Below are positions 46,358-59,052 of a stretch of DNA of 64,000 nt, piece after piece. Both the position numbers and the translations under genes were made by a program. A model generated the notes under the pieces. The model did not search any database and was not told where the DNA came from. It saw only the letters and a program-made list of their open reading frames with translations. Each line of letters begins with the position of its first letter. Within the stretch, counting starts at the first letter, position 1. The stretch comes from Kingdonia uniflora (taxonomy: Eukaryota > Streptophyta > Magnoliopsida > Ranunculales > Circaeasteraceae): assembly GCA_014058105.1 (NCBI GenBank), contig JACGCM010001497.1, positions 1,612,001 through 1,676,000 of the forward strand. The letters run 5' to 3'.

Positions 46358-49300
46358 CTACTTTTCACGCTTTGGGCGTACAACATTCAAACTTTCCCCA
46401 GGTTCAGATGAAAGTAAGGCAGGGAAAGGAATAGCCACATCAACTACAGTAGAAGGTGCATTCAACAATTCCATAACTCTCGACATCAAATTATCTATAT
46501 AAGATAACCGCGCTAGCTGCAAATCATATTTCATGACGTATTCAGTTGAAGCAGCCAAGATCGACTCACGCTCTATTCGAAATTTCTCTACATCAGCATG
46601 CAACATAGCCATAACGCGCAACGCAACGTTATCTACAATCAACAACGTAGCGTCACAAAATTCGGCCTTCACCTTGTTTAGTTCGTCTTCAAGATCTTTA
46701 CATCGATCTGCCAGAGATTTTTTCTCGTACAACAACGAATCTCTATATTGCTTTGTTATCTGCACACAATGCTCCATCTCCTGCTTTAGACGTTGCAACT
46801 TCTTATCTACCTCCTTCGAATAATTGATCTCATCTTCAGTTGCGTCCACCATCCTTTGCGACTCTTTATACTTCACATGGAGCTCCTTGAAAACTTTATT
46901 ACCTTGCATACACTTTAGTATCAAAGCTTGTTTTTCCCGGTCAAGATCGGCGATACGTGTGTTACACTTATTGATGGTTTCATTCAACCTTCGATCTCTC
47001 TTGGGACATGCTTTCTCGTGAGTTTTGGCACAGTCACTTTTTCTCTGACATGAGTCTCGAGCCTCACGCAAATCCCAGTTCAGCCTTTTCAGACGCTCTC
47101 GCATATAACGGATTTCAGCGTCTTGCTTCATTAAGAGATCAATATTATTTGTTACCACCGACTGATGGTACAACAGATTGTTCTTCTGCTTATCAATCGT
47201 ACTTAACGGATCTAGAACTTGTTGATACACAGCCATGGTCTCCAACTTTTTCTTCTTCAGAGATTTTTTCCACAGTTTGGCCTCATTATTAGCAGTCAAT
47301 ATCTCTACATCCTTACATGATAACTCTACAGTCACTACATTTAGCCGACTCTGCAGTTCCAACATATCAGATTCCAGCTTCGAATTCGACAAAGTCGTAT
47401 TTTCAACCACCAACAAACATTGTTGCAACTTGGCAGGCAGTTCCTTATTTGATGCGGATAAGACAACTAGTTCGTCCTGCTCATCGTCTTCAGCCTAGAA
47501 GAACAAATTACAAACAACAATATATCTATCAACAGATATTCATGCGAGCAAGACATATCATTCAACAACATTTATTATAACATCAAGCTTTGATACACGA
47601 ATCAACTACATTATGCAGAGCACAATCATATGCCACAATTTAGTAGGCTTATGATTGAACCCTACTACTACTCGCATCCACTTGGAAAGGCTCATTGAAG
47701 ATTATGACCTCTTGCGGATGGGTCTTATGCCGTGTGTGAGGTAGCAGATCTTCGACCTCCTCCTCCTCAGACTCTTCAGCTCGTGGTTTTGAGGTTGAAG
47801 CTCCCCCACCCTCATTCCCTTTTGCAAACCACATATTTTGAACCTTATCATTCTCTACTTCCACATCCTTACCACAGCTCGAGATATAACGTCTAAATTC
47901 ATTTTCTACTCTCTCGGCTCGCCCCCATAAAACGCGATCATATCGGCTATCTGACGTTCGTGGTTCGTGTTGATAGCACGTTTTCCCCGCTTTAGAGTTA
48001 TTTTCTTCTTTAAATGTGATTGGGACACTTGCAAAAGTTTTTGTGTATCTAGTAAATGCACTTCTAACAATGTCACTCTCTTCTCTGAGCTCTGCAACAA
48101 CCTAGTACACTCTACCTTTTCCCTCTCCAATCATGCATTATGACCCTTGCATCGCTCCAGTTCATCACAAGCATACCTCAAATAAATTTTTAATTAAGCC
48201 TGGATCTTTCTATCCTCCTTTTTTATGTTGAAGAAAAGGATCCTCATTGCTCTTTGCCCCTACAAAAGTCAAGCTCATCAGGCAATGGACCTACACCACC
48301 CCAGATGATGGATACTCCAGCCCGAGCTGAGCATCTTTGCGCCTTTATACTATGACGATTATGCGCTTCTTGCGCAAAGAATTTCACCCGAGCTGGGTCC
48401 GGCACTATTCCTCTCTCATTTAACAGTTATAAATAGGTCTCCTTCAAGCCCCACTCATTATCAACTTCGGCCTCAAAATGAAGCGTCAAAGACAATAATG
48501 GCCTATGACACTCTAACTTGTCACTCTTATCTGCGAGCTGCATATTCTTAAGGGATTTTTAGAATAAAGCAAACCTATCACTCTCTTTTCGCAAAACCTC
48601 ATCCCTCTCAATTTTTATCTTTCCATATCTACATTAAAGCTCGAATAAATCCTTAAAGGTATTATCAAAGTTTGACTTATGAAGACGCCTCTCATATTCA
48701 AGTTTATTGTGTACCTGTTGAGTACGATTGATGGAATCCCTTGCTCGACTCAAGGCCTTCTCCAACTTGATCATTTTCCCCCTCAAACGAACTACCTCCT
48801 ACATACAAATTATACATTCACATCAAAACAACATATATCAACAACAACCACAAAAAGTTCAAGTCACGGCAAAAATAGTTTTATCACCAGTACAAAGATC
48901 AAAATTCGACCAAGTCTCAAAACTATGTTACAACTACAGAATCAAGATTTAGATTATGCTACCTCCTTGGTCGTATCATCAGCAACTGGAGGAGCCGGGC
49001 TCTGCTCAGCGACTGGAAAGGCATCATCCCCTGGGAAGATCTCATTATATTTCCCTGCAAGAGCAAGATTGATATCCTCTTTGCTTAAACTCCAGAAGTA
49101 GAAGGCTTGAATAAGCTTATTTCGGGAAGCCACCACAATGTCAACAGCCTTCTTGGCCTCATCTTCAACCTCTTTCTTTATAGCGGCAACTTCTTTCTCG
49201 AACTGATCCTTCTGTAGAGCCTCCTCCTTCTCGAACTGCTCCTTCTGCAGAACCTTCTCCTTCTGCAATTGCTCACACAACGCAATTCACTCCTTTAACT

Positions 49301-51236
49301 ATTCAGCCAAAGATGCTTTCTTAGCCTCATACTCGGCACGATCCGCAGCATCTACCTTCAACACCTCCGCGGCCGACTTCCAAGCAACAGAAAGCTGCAC
49401 CACGAGTACAGTAAAACAGTATTACAAGATCGGATCATTACTTATAGAGATTTAATCAGATAACATCATGCATACCTGGGAGATGCTGGATCGAATTTGA
49501 GTATTTAGGCGGATGGGATCACGCTTAGCCAAGTCCAGTGCCTCTTGCTCCACCGCTTTGAGGTCGACCCCCTTTGAAGAAGCTCAGATATCTTTCCTGG
49601 CCTCTTGTTTCTACTTCTTCAGAGGAGGAGCCATATTTACATCAGCATTCACCCCCTCAGCCCCCACCTGCGGTGTCTGCACAAGAGTTGTTTGTTCAGA
49701 AGCCGGCACCGTCCTTTTTACTCTATGTCGCCCAACTAAGGAACTCGAAGTACCCGCATCACAGGCAGGAATCTCCATAACATCAGCATAAGCAGAGCCA
49801 GAAGTAGCCATAACTTGATTTTGATGAGCTCGCTACACTTTTTCAACCGCAGAGTTGAGCCTCTTCTCTGTGGATACCTAGTTCTCCAAGAACTTTGTTC
49901 AGTTCGTTTCCTTCTCGACTAACAACGTCGAACAGACTCGACGTATCAGTAACAACTTTTGGATTAGGCTCTGCCAAAACAACAGCAAACTATGTTAGCA
50001 GCTCAAAATAAGTTAAAAGGCGAACTAGAGGCTGAATGAAGACACATACTCTCGTTAAAATTCTTATATATAAGCTCGAGCGTCGGTTCCCCAGGAACTT
50101 ACATACAATTACCCCTTACCATCACAAGATGGTCGCACCAGGGTCTTCCAGCAGATTTAAAATCAAAGAATTTCGGCCTCGCCGAATCACTAAACAAATA
50201 TCCGCTCTTTCGATCTTTCACATATTTAAACTTATAGTATTTCAAGACATCGTCCGCAACGAACTGTCTCACAATACCACCATCTCTCTACTTCTAATTA
50301 AGGGCTTCACATACCCTCATCATCTCAAAGACATTACCATTTAATTGACCAAGGCAACTCTTTAAAGCATTCATTACTCCCTTTTGGAAAAAGGTTAGGG
50401 GAATACTCAACCCGTATACGACTTGGTTCAAATAATAAAGGAATCCTTCCTCTACGACCCTGCGCTAATTCCATTATAATAAGCGATATCTATATCGTCT
50501 CCTATATCGGTACTTCCCTTCCATTGATCCAGGGAAGGCACCTGATAATGCTCTATATTACCACCCGGTCTCACCAGAGTTTTAAACCACAACCCCGCAT
50601 TCATCACATAATACCCCCATTTTCCATCTAAACTTCTTTTATACTTCAAAAATTTCTTTGCTACGTCTACATTCTCGGGATACCTAAAAAATTGCCCAGT
50701 TTCAATCCCAGCATGCAGTTCCACATCCCTCCCAGAAGGAACAACTGGTTTATCAATAGTTACAACACCAATTACCTCCGAATCATCCATAGTCCTATCA
50801 GACGATGATGATTCCTCACTACTGGTAGATACAACAAATTTACTACTGGGTTTCGGATTTTTGAGCGCATCTACCACATACAGGAAAAATATGTTCAGAG
50901 TTTTTTAATCAAATAGGCCTCCTTCCTCAGCCGTACCTAACACTTTATTAATCTACCCATAAGTCCAAAAATGCGACTACCAGTTTCAAGAAACAAATAC
51001 AATAGCAAAAAAGAAGGAAGCAGAGATACTAACCTGTACTAGAAGAGCAACAGTCATCGACTCCGATCACTACTCGCACCTCAGACGACAAAACTTTATT
51101 TTCCTTAGCAAGATCGCACAACATTGGAGGACTGCGTTCAAAATTCAAAGATTTTCTCTCATTAGAAATGCTTCTTCCTCTGTCTGCAACTGATTGTGGT
51201 TTAAGAGAAGACGGAAGAAAAGCTTTTATATTATCC
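46358..51236 (-). pseudogene. Antisense accessory gene of the gypsy element
   Basis: A multi-part minus-strand gene opposite to gag-pol. 5' exon about 51236-51034: PRDNIKAFLPSSLKPQSVAD, MLCDLAKENKVLSSEVRVVI, donor ACAG/GTTAGT. Next exon from about 50877: VDALKNPKPSSKFVVSTSSE, FFRYPENVDVAKKFLKYKRS, LDGKWGYYVMNAGLWFKTLV; then LYYLNQVVYGLSIPLTFFQK, SDSARPKFFDFKSAGRPWCD. This layout resembles the putative gypsy-type transposon domain (PF04195) found antisense in Tat elements. The 3' half (49811-46358) is long coiled coil, including an intact 356-codon frame at 47428-46358 ending VVRPKREK. Several stops and frameshifts lie between. Function unknown; it may build a structural or regulatory protein. 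Confidence 0.65.
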
Positions 51237-51239
51237 CTC

Positions 51240-52584
51240 GGTTTCTAAAACGACGGCTCCTCAGGACACGTTTCCACATCATCTCTCCTAGCAGGCACAC
51301 CTTTTCATTTGCTCTTTTAATGATTTTTGGAATAACGTGTTCTGTTATCACGTCTGTCTCTCTCCTCTGCCATTATTAAGGACTCACTGCCCAAGAAGAT
51401 TTATACAGATCTTACAGCACGATTACTTGCAACAACAACCTTCTATGGCTGCACGATCCTGCTACGCTTTTTATAGCATGGTTCCAGTTCAAAAACCTAA
51501 GAACAGCTATTACAGCATTCACTTACCTCAATTTCGGTCTGACAGCAGCAAAAAATTGGCAACAAATCCTACTTCAGTTATATTCCAGTCAAAAATTATC
51601 ATAGATACAGAAAGTAATGACAAGACAACCTCAACACAAATAAATCATTTTATTATGATTAATCATCCGAACTTATATATAATGACAGAACGGATAAGTC
51701 TCTGCGCCACACAGAATGATTTCTCTATCAGCAGCTTTAACATCCTCTTTAACAAGTTTATCCAGTACGATTTATGGCTAATCAGAGACTCTGACCAAGT
51801 TCCACCGATAATAACAAGTGTTCAAATTGACAATGACCATGCCCTAACACCAAGAACTTATATATAACACGAAAGATATTATGCCCTCATCATCTCCGCA
51901 GACATAACAACACTATATCTCAATAAGGCCACAAATATATAAGAACGACCTATACAGTTCAGATATGCTTCATTGAACTCAACAACAATTCGATCTACAT
52001 ATTTTTGACCTATGTCATCGGTGACTAGTTCGATAATTATCCTATGGTATCTTACAATAGTTCTTCAAGCAGCTTCAAACACTTACAAGACAAGACAATA
52101 AAATTCGAATTTATTATTCAAGAAAAACAATTTACAAGGACGAATACTTCAACCAGTTCGAAAATCAAGATTACAAGTTCTACAGACAATTTTTTTTTTA
52201 CAAAAAATAGCCCACGTTGCAGATAACAGTACAACACTTGAGATAAAACAATGGCGGGCCCAACAGAAGAACTCAAAGCCCAAGAAGAGGAATTAGAGGG
52301 AGGTAGAGGACAAAGTTAATCCCACCCCTCCTCCATAACCCCCATCTCCACTGCCGACGAAGGACCTCCTCCACCATTATAATACCTAATCTTTAGCAGG
52401 GTATCGACAGTACTTAACAGAAGACACCCCAACCTTCTCATCCTCCGCCGCCACCGTATCCTCTGCAAGCATCCGAAGACAGGACCAACGGTGAGCAGCA
52501 AACAAAACCATATAATAGAAGCGCCACATTTGATGATAATCATCATCTGCCTCCTCTACTTCTTCCCACGACATCCCATAAAAC
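51240..52584. other. Non-coding gypsy 3' region
   Basis: Open frames such as 51337-51867 have no recognisable domain and a biased composition. The region lies between the antisense gene and the CACTA insertion. It may hold the antisense gene promoter (none recognised). Confidence 0.4.
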
Positions 52585-52587
52585 GTT
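52585..52587. repeat. CACTA target-site duplication (GTT), left
   Basis: GTT directly before CACTACAAG, and GTT again at 57341-57343 directly after CTTGTAGTG. Three bases is the size typical for CACTA elements. Confidence 0.85.
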
Positions 52588-52599
52588 CACTACAAGAAT

Positions 52600-52930
52600 A
52601 AAAAGTATTTGCCACCGAAATATTTGTGACAAAAGAGTTTTTGCCACTGTTTTTACCGTGGCAAGGGTCGTGGGCGTAGATGGGATGGCTAAAGCTTTGG
52701 CACAGATTTTTCCGTGGCAAAAAGTTATCAATTGCCACGACCAAATCAGTGGCAAATAAGCAACTTTTTTGCCACAGAAATATCCGTGGCAAAAACATAT
52801 TTTTACCACTACAATATCCGTGGCAAAAACATATTTTTACCACTACAAAATCCGTGGCAAAAATATATAATAAATAAATAAATAGATTATAATTTATTTG
52901 CCACTACAAAATCCGTGGCAAAAACATATA
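52600..52930. repeat. CACTA sub-terminal repeats
   Basis: At least ten copies of TTTGCCAC or GTGGCAAA in both orientations, several within a longer unit (TTTTTACCACTACA plus ATCCGTGGCAAAAACATA). A shorter set lies at the other end (57250-57325). In CACTA elements such motifs bind the transposase. Confidence 0.85.
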
Positions 52931-53059
52931 ATAAATAAATAAATAAATATTAATTTCAAAAAAAATTAAAAAATTAAAAAATATACAGAAAAAAGAGATA
53001 AATTACAAGCATGTTTCTTACCAACAATTCACATAGCATCATACACGAAATAACTTAAT

Positions 53060-53164
53060 ATGCCAACCATTAACACTCTTTTCTTCCTCCAGCTCTTGAA
53101 CTTTCTTTTCATAGTGTTGTTTTAGCACTGATGTATCAACCTTTGCAAATCTCTTCATTTCAGC
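53060..53164 (-). pseudogene. KIN-4 kinesin stalk exon (second)
   Basis: After an acceptor (ATGTAG) the exon reads AEMKRFAKVDTSVLKQHYEK, KVQELEEEKS, then VNGWHIKLFRV and a stop. It follows the exon at 53460-53359 in frame (both phase 0). KIN-4 (FRA1-type) kinesins move along cortical microtubules and affect cellulose deposition. Homologues carry LEEKESEMK followed by KKxLELEEEK here. Only about 30 of over 1000 residues are covered, and the end reads through into non-homologous sequence. Confidence 0.7.
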
Positions 53165-53358
53165 CTACATAAAAAACAACAGTGTTAGTGCCGAAATAAA
53201 GTAGGAGGTCAAGCAACAAAAGAAAACCAAACACAGAAGTAACCAAGTTACAGTTACCGATAGAGGATAATAATCGAAGGTACTCCGTACTCCTAATTTA
53301 GGCCATGTTTTACAAAATGAGACTTAAGATGAAAAAAATACTAAACATAATCACTTAC

Positions 53359-53460
53359 CTCATTTTCCTCAAGTCCTTTATCCAATTCTTGAAGCTCCTA
53401 GTTCATTATTTCTTGGAGGGAAGAATGTTCCAACTCCTTTTCGACTTCTTTCAACATCAC
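53359..53460 (-). pseudogene. KIN-4 kinesin stalk exon (first)
   Basis: A 102-base exon between acceptor AATGCAG and donor GAG/GTAAGT reads VMLKEVEKELEHSSLQEIMN, stop, ELQELDKGLEENE. The pattern KEWEHxxLQxxMDKELxELNxxLEEKE of plant KIN-4/FRA1 kinesins is recognisable. The stop (TAG) stands where Asp-Lys or Lys is expected. Coiled-coil stalk only; the motor domain is absent. Confidence 0.72.
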
Positions 53461-53469
53461 CTGCATTAA

Positions 53470-56400
53470 AAACCGTTAAAGAAATCAAAATTTGTATTTA
53501 GAAAATTCAACCAAACATTATTTCTTCTTTACATATATAATAGAAAAGAAGAAAATGAAAAGTTTCATTTTCATAGTAAGAGAACTTGTACTAACGCTTT
53601 CAACTAAAGCAGTAGATGCATCCAAGACCCTAACTATCCAAATTTCAAAACACAAGAACAAGTAAAGTAAAGTAAAGTAAACCTTACTTGTTCAATTTGA
53701 GTCTCACTAGGGTGCCAATCATATGATGAACTTATAGGAGATAAATAATATATATATATATATATGTTTTACTGTAGCTCAAACTAAGAGTCTTGTAAGT
53801 ATCTCAATGTCAAGCAACTTTGACAATGAAAGGGCATCTCCATAAGAAGTTTTAGTATTATAAATGTTCATTAGGAAAATAAGATATAACGAAAGTTTGA
53901 TGGGTGTTCTACAGGAGCGCGGTAAGTATAAATAATACATTAATTAATGTATTTCGAAACAAATATATCCTATGAAATAAATGAAGAATATAGTAAACGG
54001 GACATTTACTTGAAACTAGTCATTACCTTTATGTCGCCGCTGTCATCTGCCGCAGGAAGAAAGGATGACTTGCAGCTACAAGCAATTTGCAAATAAGTTA
54101 AAAATTTTTTTCTTAAAACTCAATGTGATATATAAACCCAATAAATAAACTTGGTATTTGTTTTTCGTATGGATAAATTGTGTTGTGTTAGTAACAAAGA
54201 TATGTAAAAATCGTAAAAGCATGGAACTTCACCAAATATTCTTACTTTGATTTCACTTAACGCCTCTCATCACACTGAACTTACCCTCATATTTCTCCCT
54301 ATTCCCGAAGTTCCTCCAAATTCTTACATATTTTCATCATTGGAAGAGCTTCTTAAAGATAAAGCTTTGGTCTCCTCTAAGAGCATTTATAAACTTCAAA
54401 CTTAGCTAGAATATTTTAGCTATCAGATTCGTAATCAAGAGTTAACTTTGCTTAATTATGTGTTGCTTTATACTGGCTTTCCAGCCTTTCTACGTTGAAC
54501 ATTGTTTTAGACTTTAGTGATAGAAAACAACTTCTTATATAAAGTCAGCATAAGTCATATGTTAACCGTAATAAACAGTAAGATATGGACAAAGTCGGTT
54601 CAGATATGAAAGCCAGACACTATGATAATTAGAACGTCTTTAACGATCTATTACATTGCATCATATTCATAAGCTAGAGAAGTTGCTATTTATTATTTGG
54701 TTTATCTCCTCTTTGTTGTACATGTAACTTTCCAATTGTTTCCATGAAGATGCCTTCAAGGTACAAATGTTCGAAGGGATTAGTGAAGAAACTCGATTAC
54801 CACGAAGTATCTTCTAAAAATCAACAATAAACATATTCATATTGACTATATCAATCACAAAAAGTTATAAAACTGAAATGTTTAAAGTTTAACGATTACC
54901 ATTTGCACATCAAAAGACATTATTTTTGTTCCTGAGGAAGCATAAACAACATCTTCATTTCCTGGCACGACAAAGACTTCTTTTAATAAGCTCACTCTAG
55001 CCATCAAGATTAAATATTTACGTTATCTACAGTTTTGATATATATCCTAGAATCATAAATGTTACTGCTACAAAAAGTACTATGGTTCGTATATTATCTG
55101 TCAATTTCACATATATGGTGGCTCACCAGTAGCAACTAAGTGTTCATACTACAGACATTGTAATATTAAAATGTTGAGATATGCATATAAAATGCACGCA
55201 CCTGGCTTGAAACATATAGACGTAATAGGTTTGTTCTCCAAATCCATAGTAAAAACAACACATCTTTACACATCTTTACCTGAGAGTGGATGATCAATCC
55301 TTCTTACAAATCATGTGCTTTGGAGAAAATAGAGAGGCAGATAAGCAATGGAGGTGAAGCTTGACGAAGAGATACTCAGAGAGAGAGAGAGAGAGGTGTA
55401 CCTGTGAATCACAAGTGTACAAACTTAAGACCTATCTTAAGTTCTTAACCTAAAGACTTTAGATGGTTAAAGAACTTCATGTCAAACAAGTGTACAAACT
55501 CACAGATTTAGATTATAGGATCTATGCATTTACTTACGGTAAAAAGACTGAAGCAGACAAGTTTCCATTGGGCATTTGCCTCGCTTTAATAAAAGCTCCA
55601 TCTTCTCTTAAAGCTACAAGGCACTACCTGTAGAATTTTCTGGATACCATCATTGAAATTATTCTGTAAGCACATTCGACTATAATAATTTCCCTCGGGC
55701 TCGAAATACGTTATGCGCCTTCGGTCTTCCGGATGAAGGTTATATCAAGGTTCAGCTTTAACAATAGTTACTATAGGACATATCCTAGAAACCTAACTAA
55801 TTCACTAATTCATAACTAATAATATGCCGAAAGCCTGGATAAAAGCAAAAACCGGTCACTGTACAAATCTTTGACTGCAAAAAACCTGGAATTCTACCCG
55901 GTCTTTCTTTCATTGTTTATCAGCCTAAAGAAAAGGTCCTGGAAACGAGATTGCAACACACTAGCCGCCCTAATAGATACTTAATCAAAGAGAAAGCCAT
56001 CTAGCTGACGTCTTCTTCTGTTTCATTCATAGTACAACCAAGAATAAAACACCGCCAACCTTCTTCTAATGTGATCCTCTCCTTCTAAGTTGGTCCTCTA
56101 TGTCGGTTCTAAAGATACTGCTTAATATCATATTTTGGATACTGAACTAAACCACATTCTCAAGAAAATTAAGTAACAAACTAAGTAAGCTAAATCTCAA
56201 CTTTACCAAATAGAGTATCCATTAGCACAAACGAAATTTAAATCGATAGAAACCCATCACAAGCTCATCCATTACATAAACCAAATCCACCCTAAAAACA
56301 AACTGAATCCATTTCACTAAAAGCACATTTCACAACTCAAATCCACAAATGGGTTATCAGGAAAACTATACCACTCATTAAAATGCAATCCAATAGACTA

Positions 56401-56550
56401 AAATCAGTAACACCCCATCACAAGCTAATCATCAAACAATCAAATTCAATCCAAAAATAAACTAAATTCATCAAAATCAAAATCAAAATCAAAATCAAAT
56501 CCACAAATGGGTATATCAGTAAAACAAAGAAGCTAGTGAAGAAGTACTTA
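53470..56550. other. CACTA interior, mostly intron-like
   Basis: AT-rich sequence between the captured exons. A possible further minus-strand exon at about 54998-54899 reads SLLKEVFVVPGNEDVVYASS and GTKIMSFDVQM before a donor-like GTAATC. Its source is not recognised. A (TA)n tract sits at 53749-53765 and a GA-rich tract at 55378-55396. Confidence 0.35.
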
Positions 56551-56551
56551 C

Positions 56552-56872
56552 CAGCCAGTAAGGCAAAGAAACAGTTTGACTCAAAGAGAGCCAAATAACC
56601 TCATAACCCAAAAAGCAACAAGCACCTCCAACCATCAAAACAACCCAAGGTGGGTATTTATTGGAGATAATCCCTGGTAAAATCCCAACGTTTTCGTCAA
56701 TATCATTCGCAACTCCAAGCATAGTAAGTTGTTGCTGATTGAACCCCAGAGTTGATTTCAGAGAATGGGAATATAAAGGGAAATTGTAAGCATTCCCAGA
56801 TGCTATTGATACCCAAACTGTAGCTCCAAGACCTACCCATGGTGGTCTGCTCCCTGCTTTCAAAGTCACCAT
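56552..56872 (-). pseudogene. Nodulin-like MFS transporter first exon
   Basis: From the ATG at 56872: MVTLKAGSRPPWVGLGATVW, VSIASGNAYNFPLYSHSLKS, TLGFNQQQLTMLGVANDIDE, NVGILPGIISNKYPPWVVLM, then CCFLGYEVIWLSLSQTV. This is the start of the Nodulin-like domain (PF06813) with its first two to three membrane segments. It ends LPYWL at a clean donor (CTG/GTAAGT). The exon is nearly undamaged, but none of the later transporter exons is present. The upstream 14 codons in frame (MREKIPLKFFIVSS) are probably 5' UTR. Splicing could join it to the kinesin exons downstream. Confidence 0.85.
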
Positions 56873-57340
56873 TGATGAAACTATGAAAAACTTCAAAGGG
56901 ATCTTCTCTCTCACTCTATCAGAGCTAAAACACAGTGAAAATCATAGTATGGGAGTTGTTGTGTGTTGATTGAAACCAATCACTCTAAGAAATTGAACTG
57001 ATCGATTGAAACCAACAAGTCTGAGAGCAATACACCGATTGAAATAAATTGAAATCAGTTTCTAAACCCAAATCAGAGAGAACTCAGATTAAAGTTTTGC
57101 TTACTCAAATTGATCGAGTGAAGGAGAGAAAATGTGAAGGAGGTGAAGTTTTGTTTTAAAAAATACCTAGATTGAGCAGAGAGGAGAGAATAAAGGGATT
57201 TCTGTCTTTTGATTTCGTCTATTTCGTACTTAGCAGAAACAGATTTGTGTTTTTTGCCACAGATTTATGTTATTAACCACAATAAAACTGTGGCTAAAAC
57301 TAAAAGCCATCGGTGGCTATTGCCACTTTTTCTTGTAGTG

Positions 57341-57748
57341 GTTGAAGGAACAGAGATTGGAGTTGGCAGAGAAAGACTTTGGTTCGCGGGTTTGCAGAAT
57401 CATCATCTTCTTTTGAACTCTCTTCTCGTACATCTGACGATGTGTAGTCACCATCGCTACTACTTATACAAATCTAGACGGCTGACTGGTTCAACCAGGA
57501 TGAACAGTGATAGCAACTATCCACCATTTTTTTATAGTCATAGCATTTAATTCCATACTACCACTTCCAATACAGTCTTGATTACAAGCACACATCATAA
57601 GCAACATTTTTGGGAGACCCAACAGTTAAAACAATTATTCGTCAAGATACCTAGGAAGCCATCAATGCAGCATTAAAAATGACTGGACTTCTCAACCAAC
57701 ACCACTCGCTACACAGATTTCTCCTGCTATTGGCTGAGAGGGGACAGT
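57341..57748. other. End of gypsy internal region with polypurine tract
   Basis: Resumes the retrotransposon after the CACTA. GAGAGGGGACAG at 57736-57747 is the polypurine tract next to the 3' LTR, where plus-strand DNA synthesis is primed. Confidence 0.65.
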
Positions 57749-58536
57749 TGTGAGGGCTTATTTCTAATCCTCATACTAAGTCCGATATTCGAGCTCATAT
57801 AGTTCAAAGTTAGCACACGGGTAACTAACCAAGGGTTGAAGGCAAGCAATTCACAATACAAACTTCCTCATCTACAGTTCGGGGATGTCGAAGCGACCAA
57901 TAACACTATACTACAAAAAATACTCAGATGTTTATCGAGCAGTTTGAATACATACAAACACTATTAGAGATCGTGTACTCACCTACAGTTCGTAGATATC
58001 AAAGGTTCCTGTGACTTCGCGCTACAGATGATACTCCCCCACTTATCAACAGGTCGTATGCACGCGAACATCATAAGAGATCGTATCTTCCCAACGGTCT
58101 GAAGTTACAGCTAAAGAATATTAATAGATCCGTTACAAATCAACAAATATCAAAACGTTACAGAAGACCATTATGAAGACTCATCAAAACCTGATATTGT
58201 AACGTCCCTCATCAATGTAACCAACGGTTATATTATAAGACCTATAAAAAGAGACCTAGAGATCAGAATCAAGAACGGCTATTTGTCACCCAGAGAACTC
58301 TGAGAGAAAGTCATCCCTACTAGAATTCAGATACCCAGTCTCTTTCTCTGTGTAATAGCTAGCATCTATATAAAGATCATATTTTTTGAAATCCTCAGGA
58401 GAGGTCGTGGTTTTTTACCCATTCAAGGGTTTTCCACGCTAAAACTCGTGTCTATTGCTTTTAGTTCCCAACCATAGTTTTACATTTCGAAGGTGTAAAG
58501 TACTGTTTTCGGTCTCTACGGAAATTGGCTATTACA
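57749..58536 (+). repeat. 3' LTR of the gypsy element
   Basis: TGTGAGGGCT to ATTACA, 788 bp, same length as the 5' LTR. TATA box at 58367-58374. Followed at once by the target duplication GTGGT. Confidence 0.93.
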
Positions 58537-58541
58537 GTGGT

Positions 58542-59052
58542 GTTGTCATGTTCAACTTAACAGTAAATCACTTGAGAACTTTGACTAATCATAGTCACCT
58601 TCAAAATATTAGGATCCCAGCATAGCAAAATTTTCCCTAGACTATTCTCATTGGAACTTCGGCAACAAGAATTTTTTTGTGAAGATATCTCTACTGGTTC
58701 TAGTGATGGTGTACCTCAATATACTTTGTTTTTGCAGGAAATACCGGATCTGTTGGTAGCCTTATAACACTTTGCTTTTCACAGTGGGTTCCAACTGAAT
58801 AAGTCGTATTATGATCAATGTTGTTGTAATAACCATGATAATTCCCATGGAAAAAGAATAAAAATTAGTCTGAATGTCTAAGCTTGCAAGTGTTTTATGA
58901 GCTTGTAAAATTTCAAATCCTCCTTTATCACAAGCATTAGTTTATACACAGATTAGACAGATAAATTAAGTTACTAATATTACCCAAAAAGTCTAAAACA
59001 TGGCCTGCTAGCTGATCACTATTGAGTCCCCAAATAATAAGTCCTGACTATA
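58542..59052. other. Non-coding host flank
   Basis: No gene or repeat recognised between the gypsy target duplication and the LINE tail. Confidence 0.5.

Larger units (their letters stand above)
52588..57340. mobile_element. Non-autonomous CACTA element carrying gene fragments, 4753 bp
   Basis: Left end CACTACAAGAATAAAAAGTA, right end (reverse complement) CACTACAAGAAAAAGTGGCA. Three-base GTT duplication. Sub-terminal repeats of TTTGCCAC / GTGGCAAA crowd the left 330 bp and the right 110 bp. No transposase fragment was recognised. Instead it holds exons of a nodulin-like MFS gene (56872-56552) and of a KIN-4 kinesin (53460-53359 and 53164-about 53060), all on the minus strand with splice sites. 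It is inserted in the 3' part of the gypsy element, so it is younger than that insertion. Confidence 0.92.
38965..58536 (+). mobile_element. Tat-lineage Ty3/gypsy LTR retrotransposon, 19.6 kb including a nested CACTA
   Basis: Two 788-bp LTRs in the same orientation, both starting TGTGAGGGCTTATTTC, flanked by the 5-bp target duplication GTGGT (38960-38964 and 58537-58541). Order: 5' LTR, primer-binding-like site, gag, protease, RT, RNase H, integrase, a 157-bp tandem array, an antisense accessory gene, polypurine tract, 3' LTR. The long space between integrase and 3' LTR, a second RNase-H-like domain and the antisense gene fit the Tat/Grande/Ogre lineage. Many stops in gag and pol mean it cannot move by itself. 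LTRs differ by roughly 5-8% by eye, so it is not recent. Without the nested CACTA it would be about 14.8 kb. Confidence 0.92.

Noticed and set aside
46533..47580. Several plus-strand frames opposite the coiled-coil gene
   Set aside because: Ser/Thr-rich shadows of the Glu/Lys-rich antisense gene.
51337..51867. Plus-strand frame of 176 codons
   Set aside because: Composition is unlike a folded protein, there is no domain, and it lies in the non-coding 3' part of the gypsy element. Kept only as a remark.
55378..55396. GA-rich tract as a polypurine tract of another LTR element
   Set aside because: No LTR follows it. Simple sequence inside the CACTA element.
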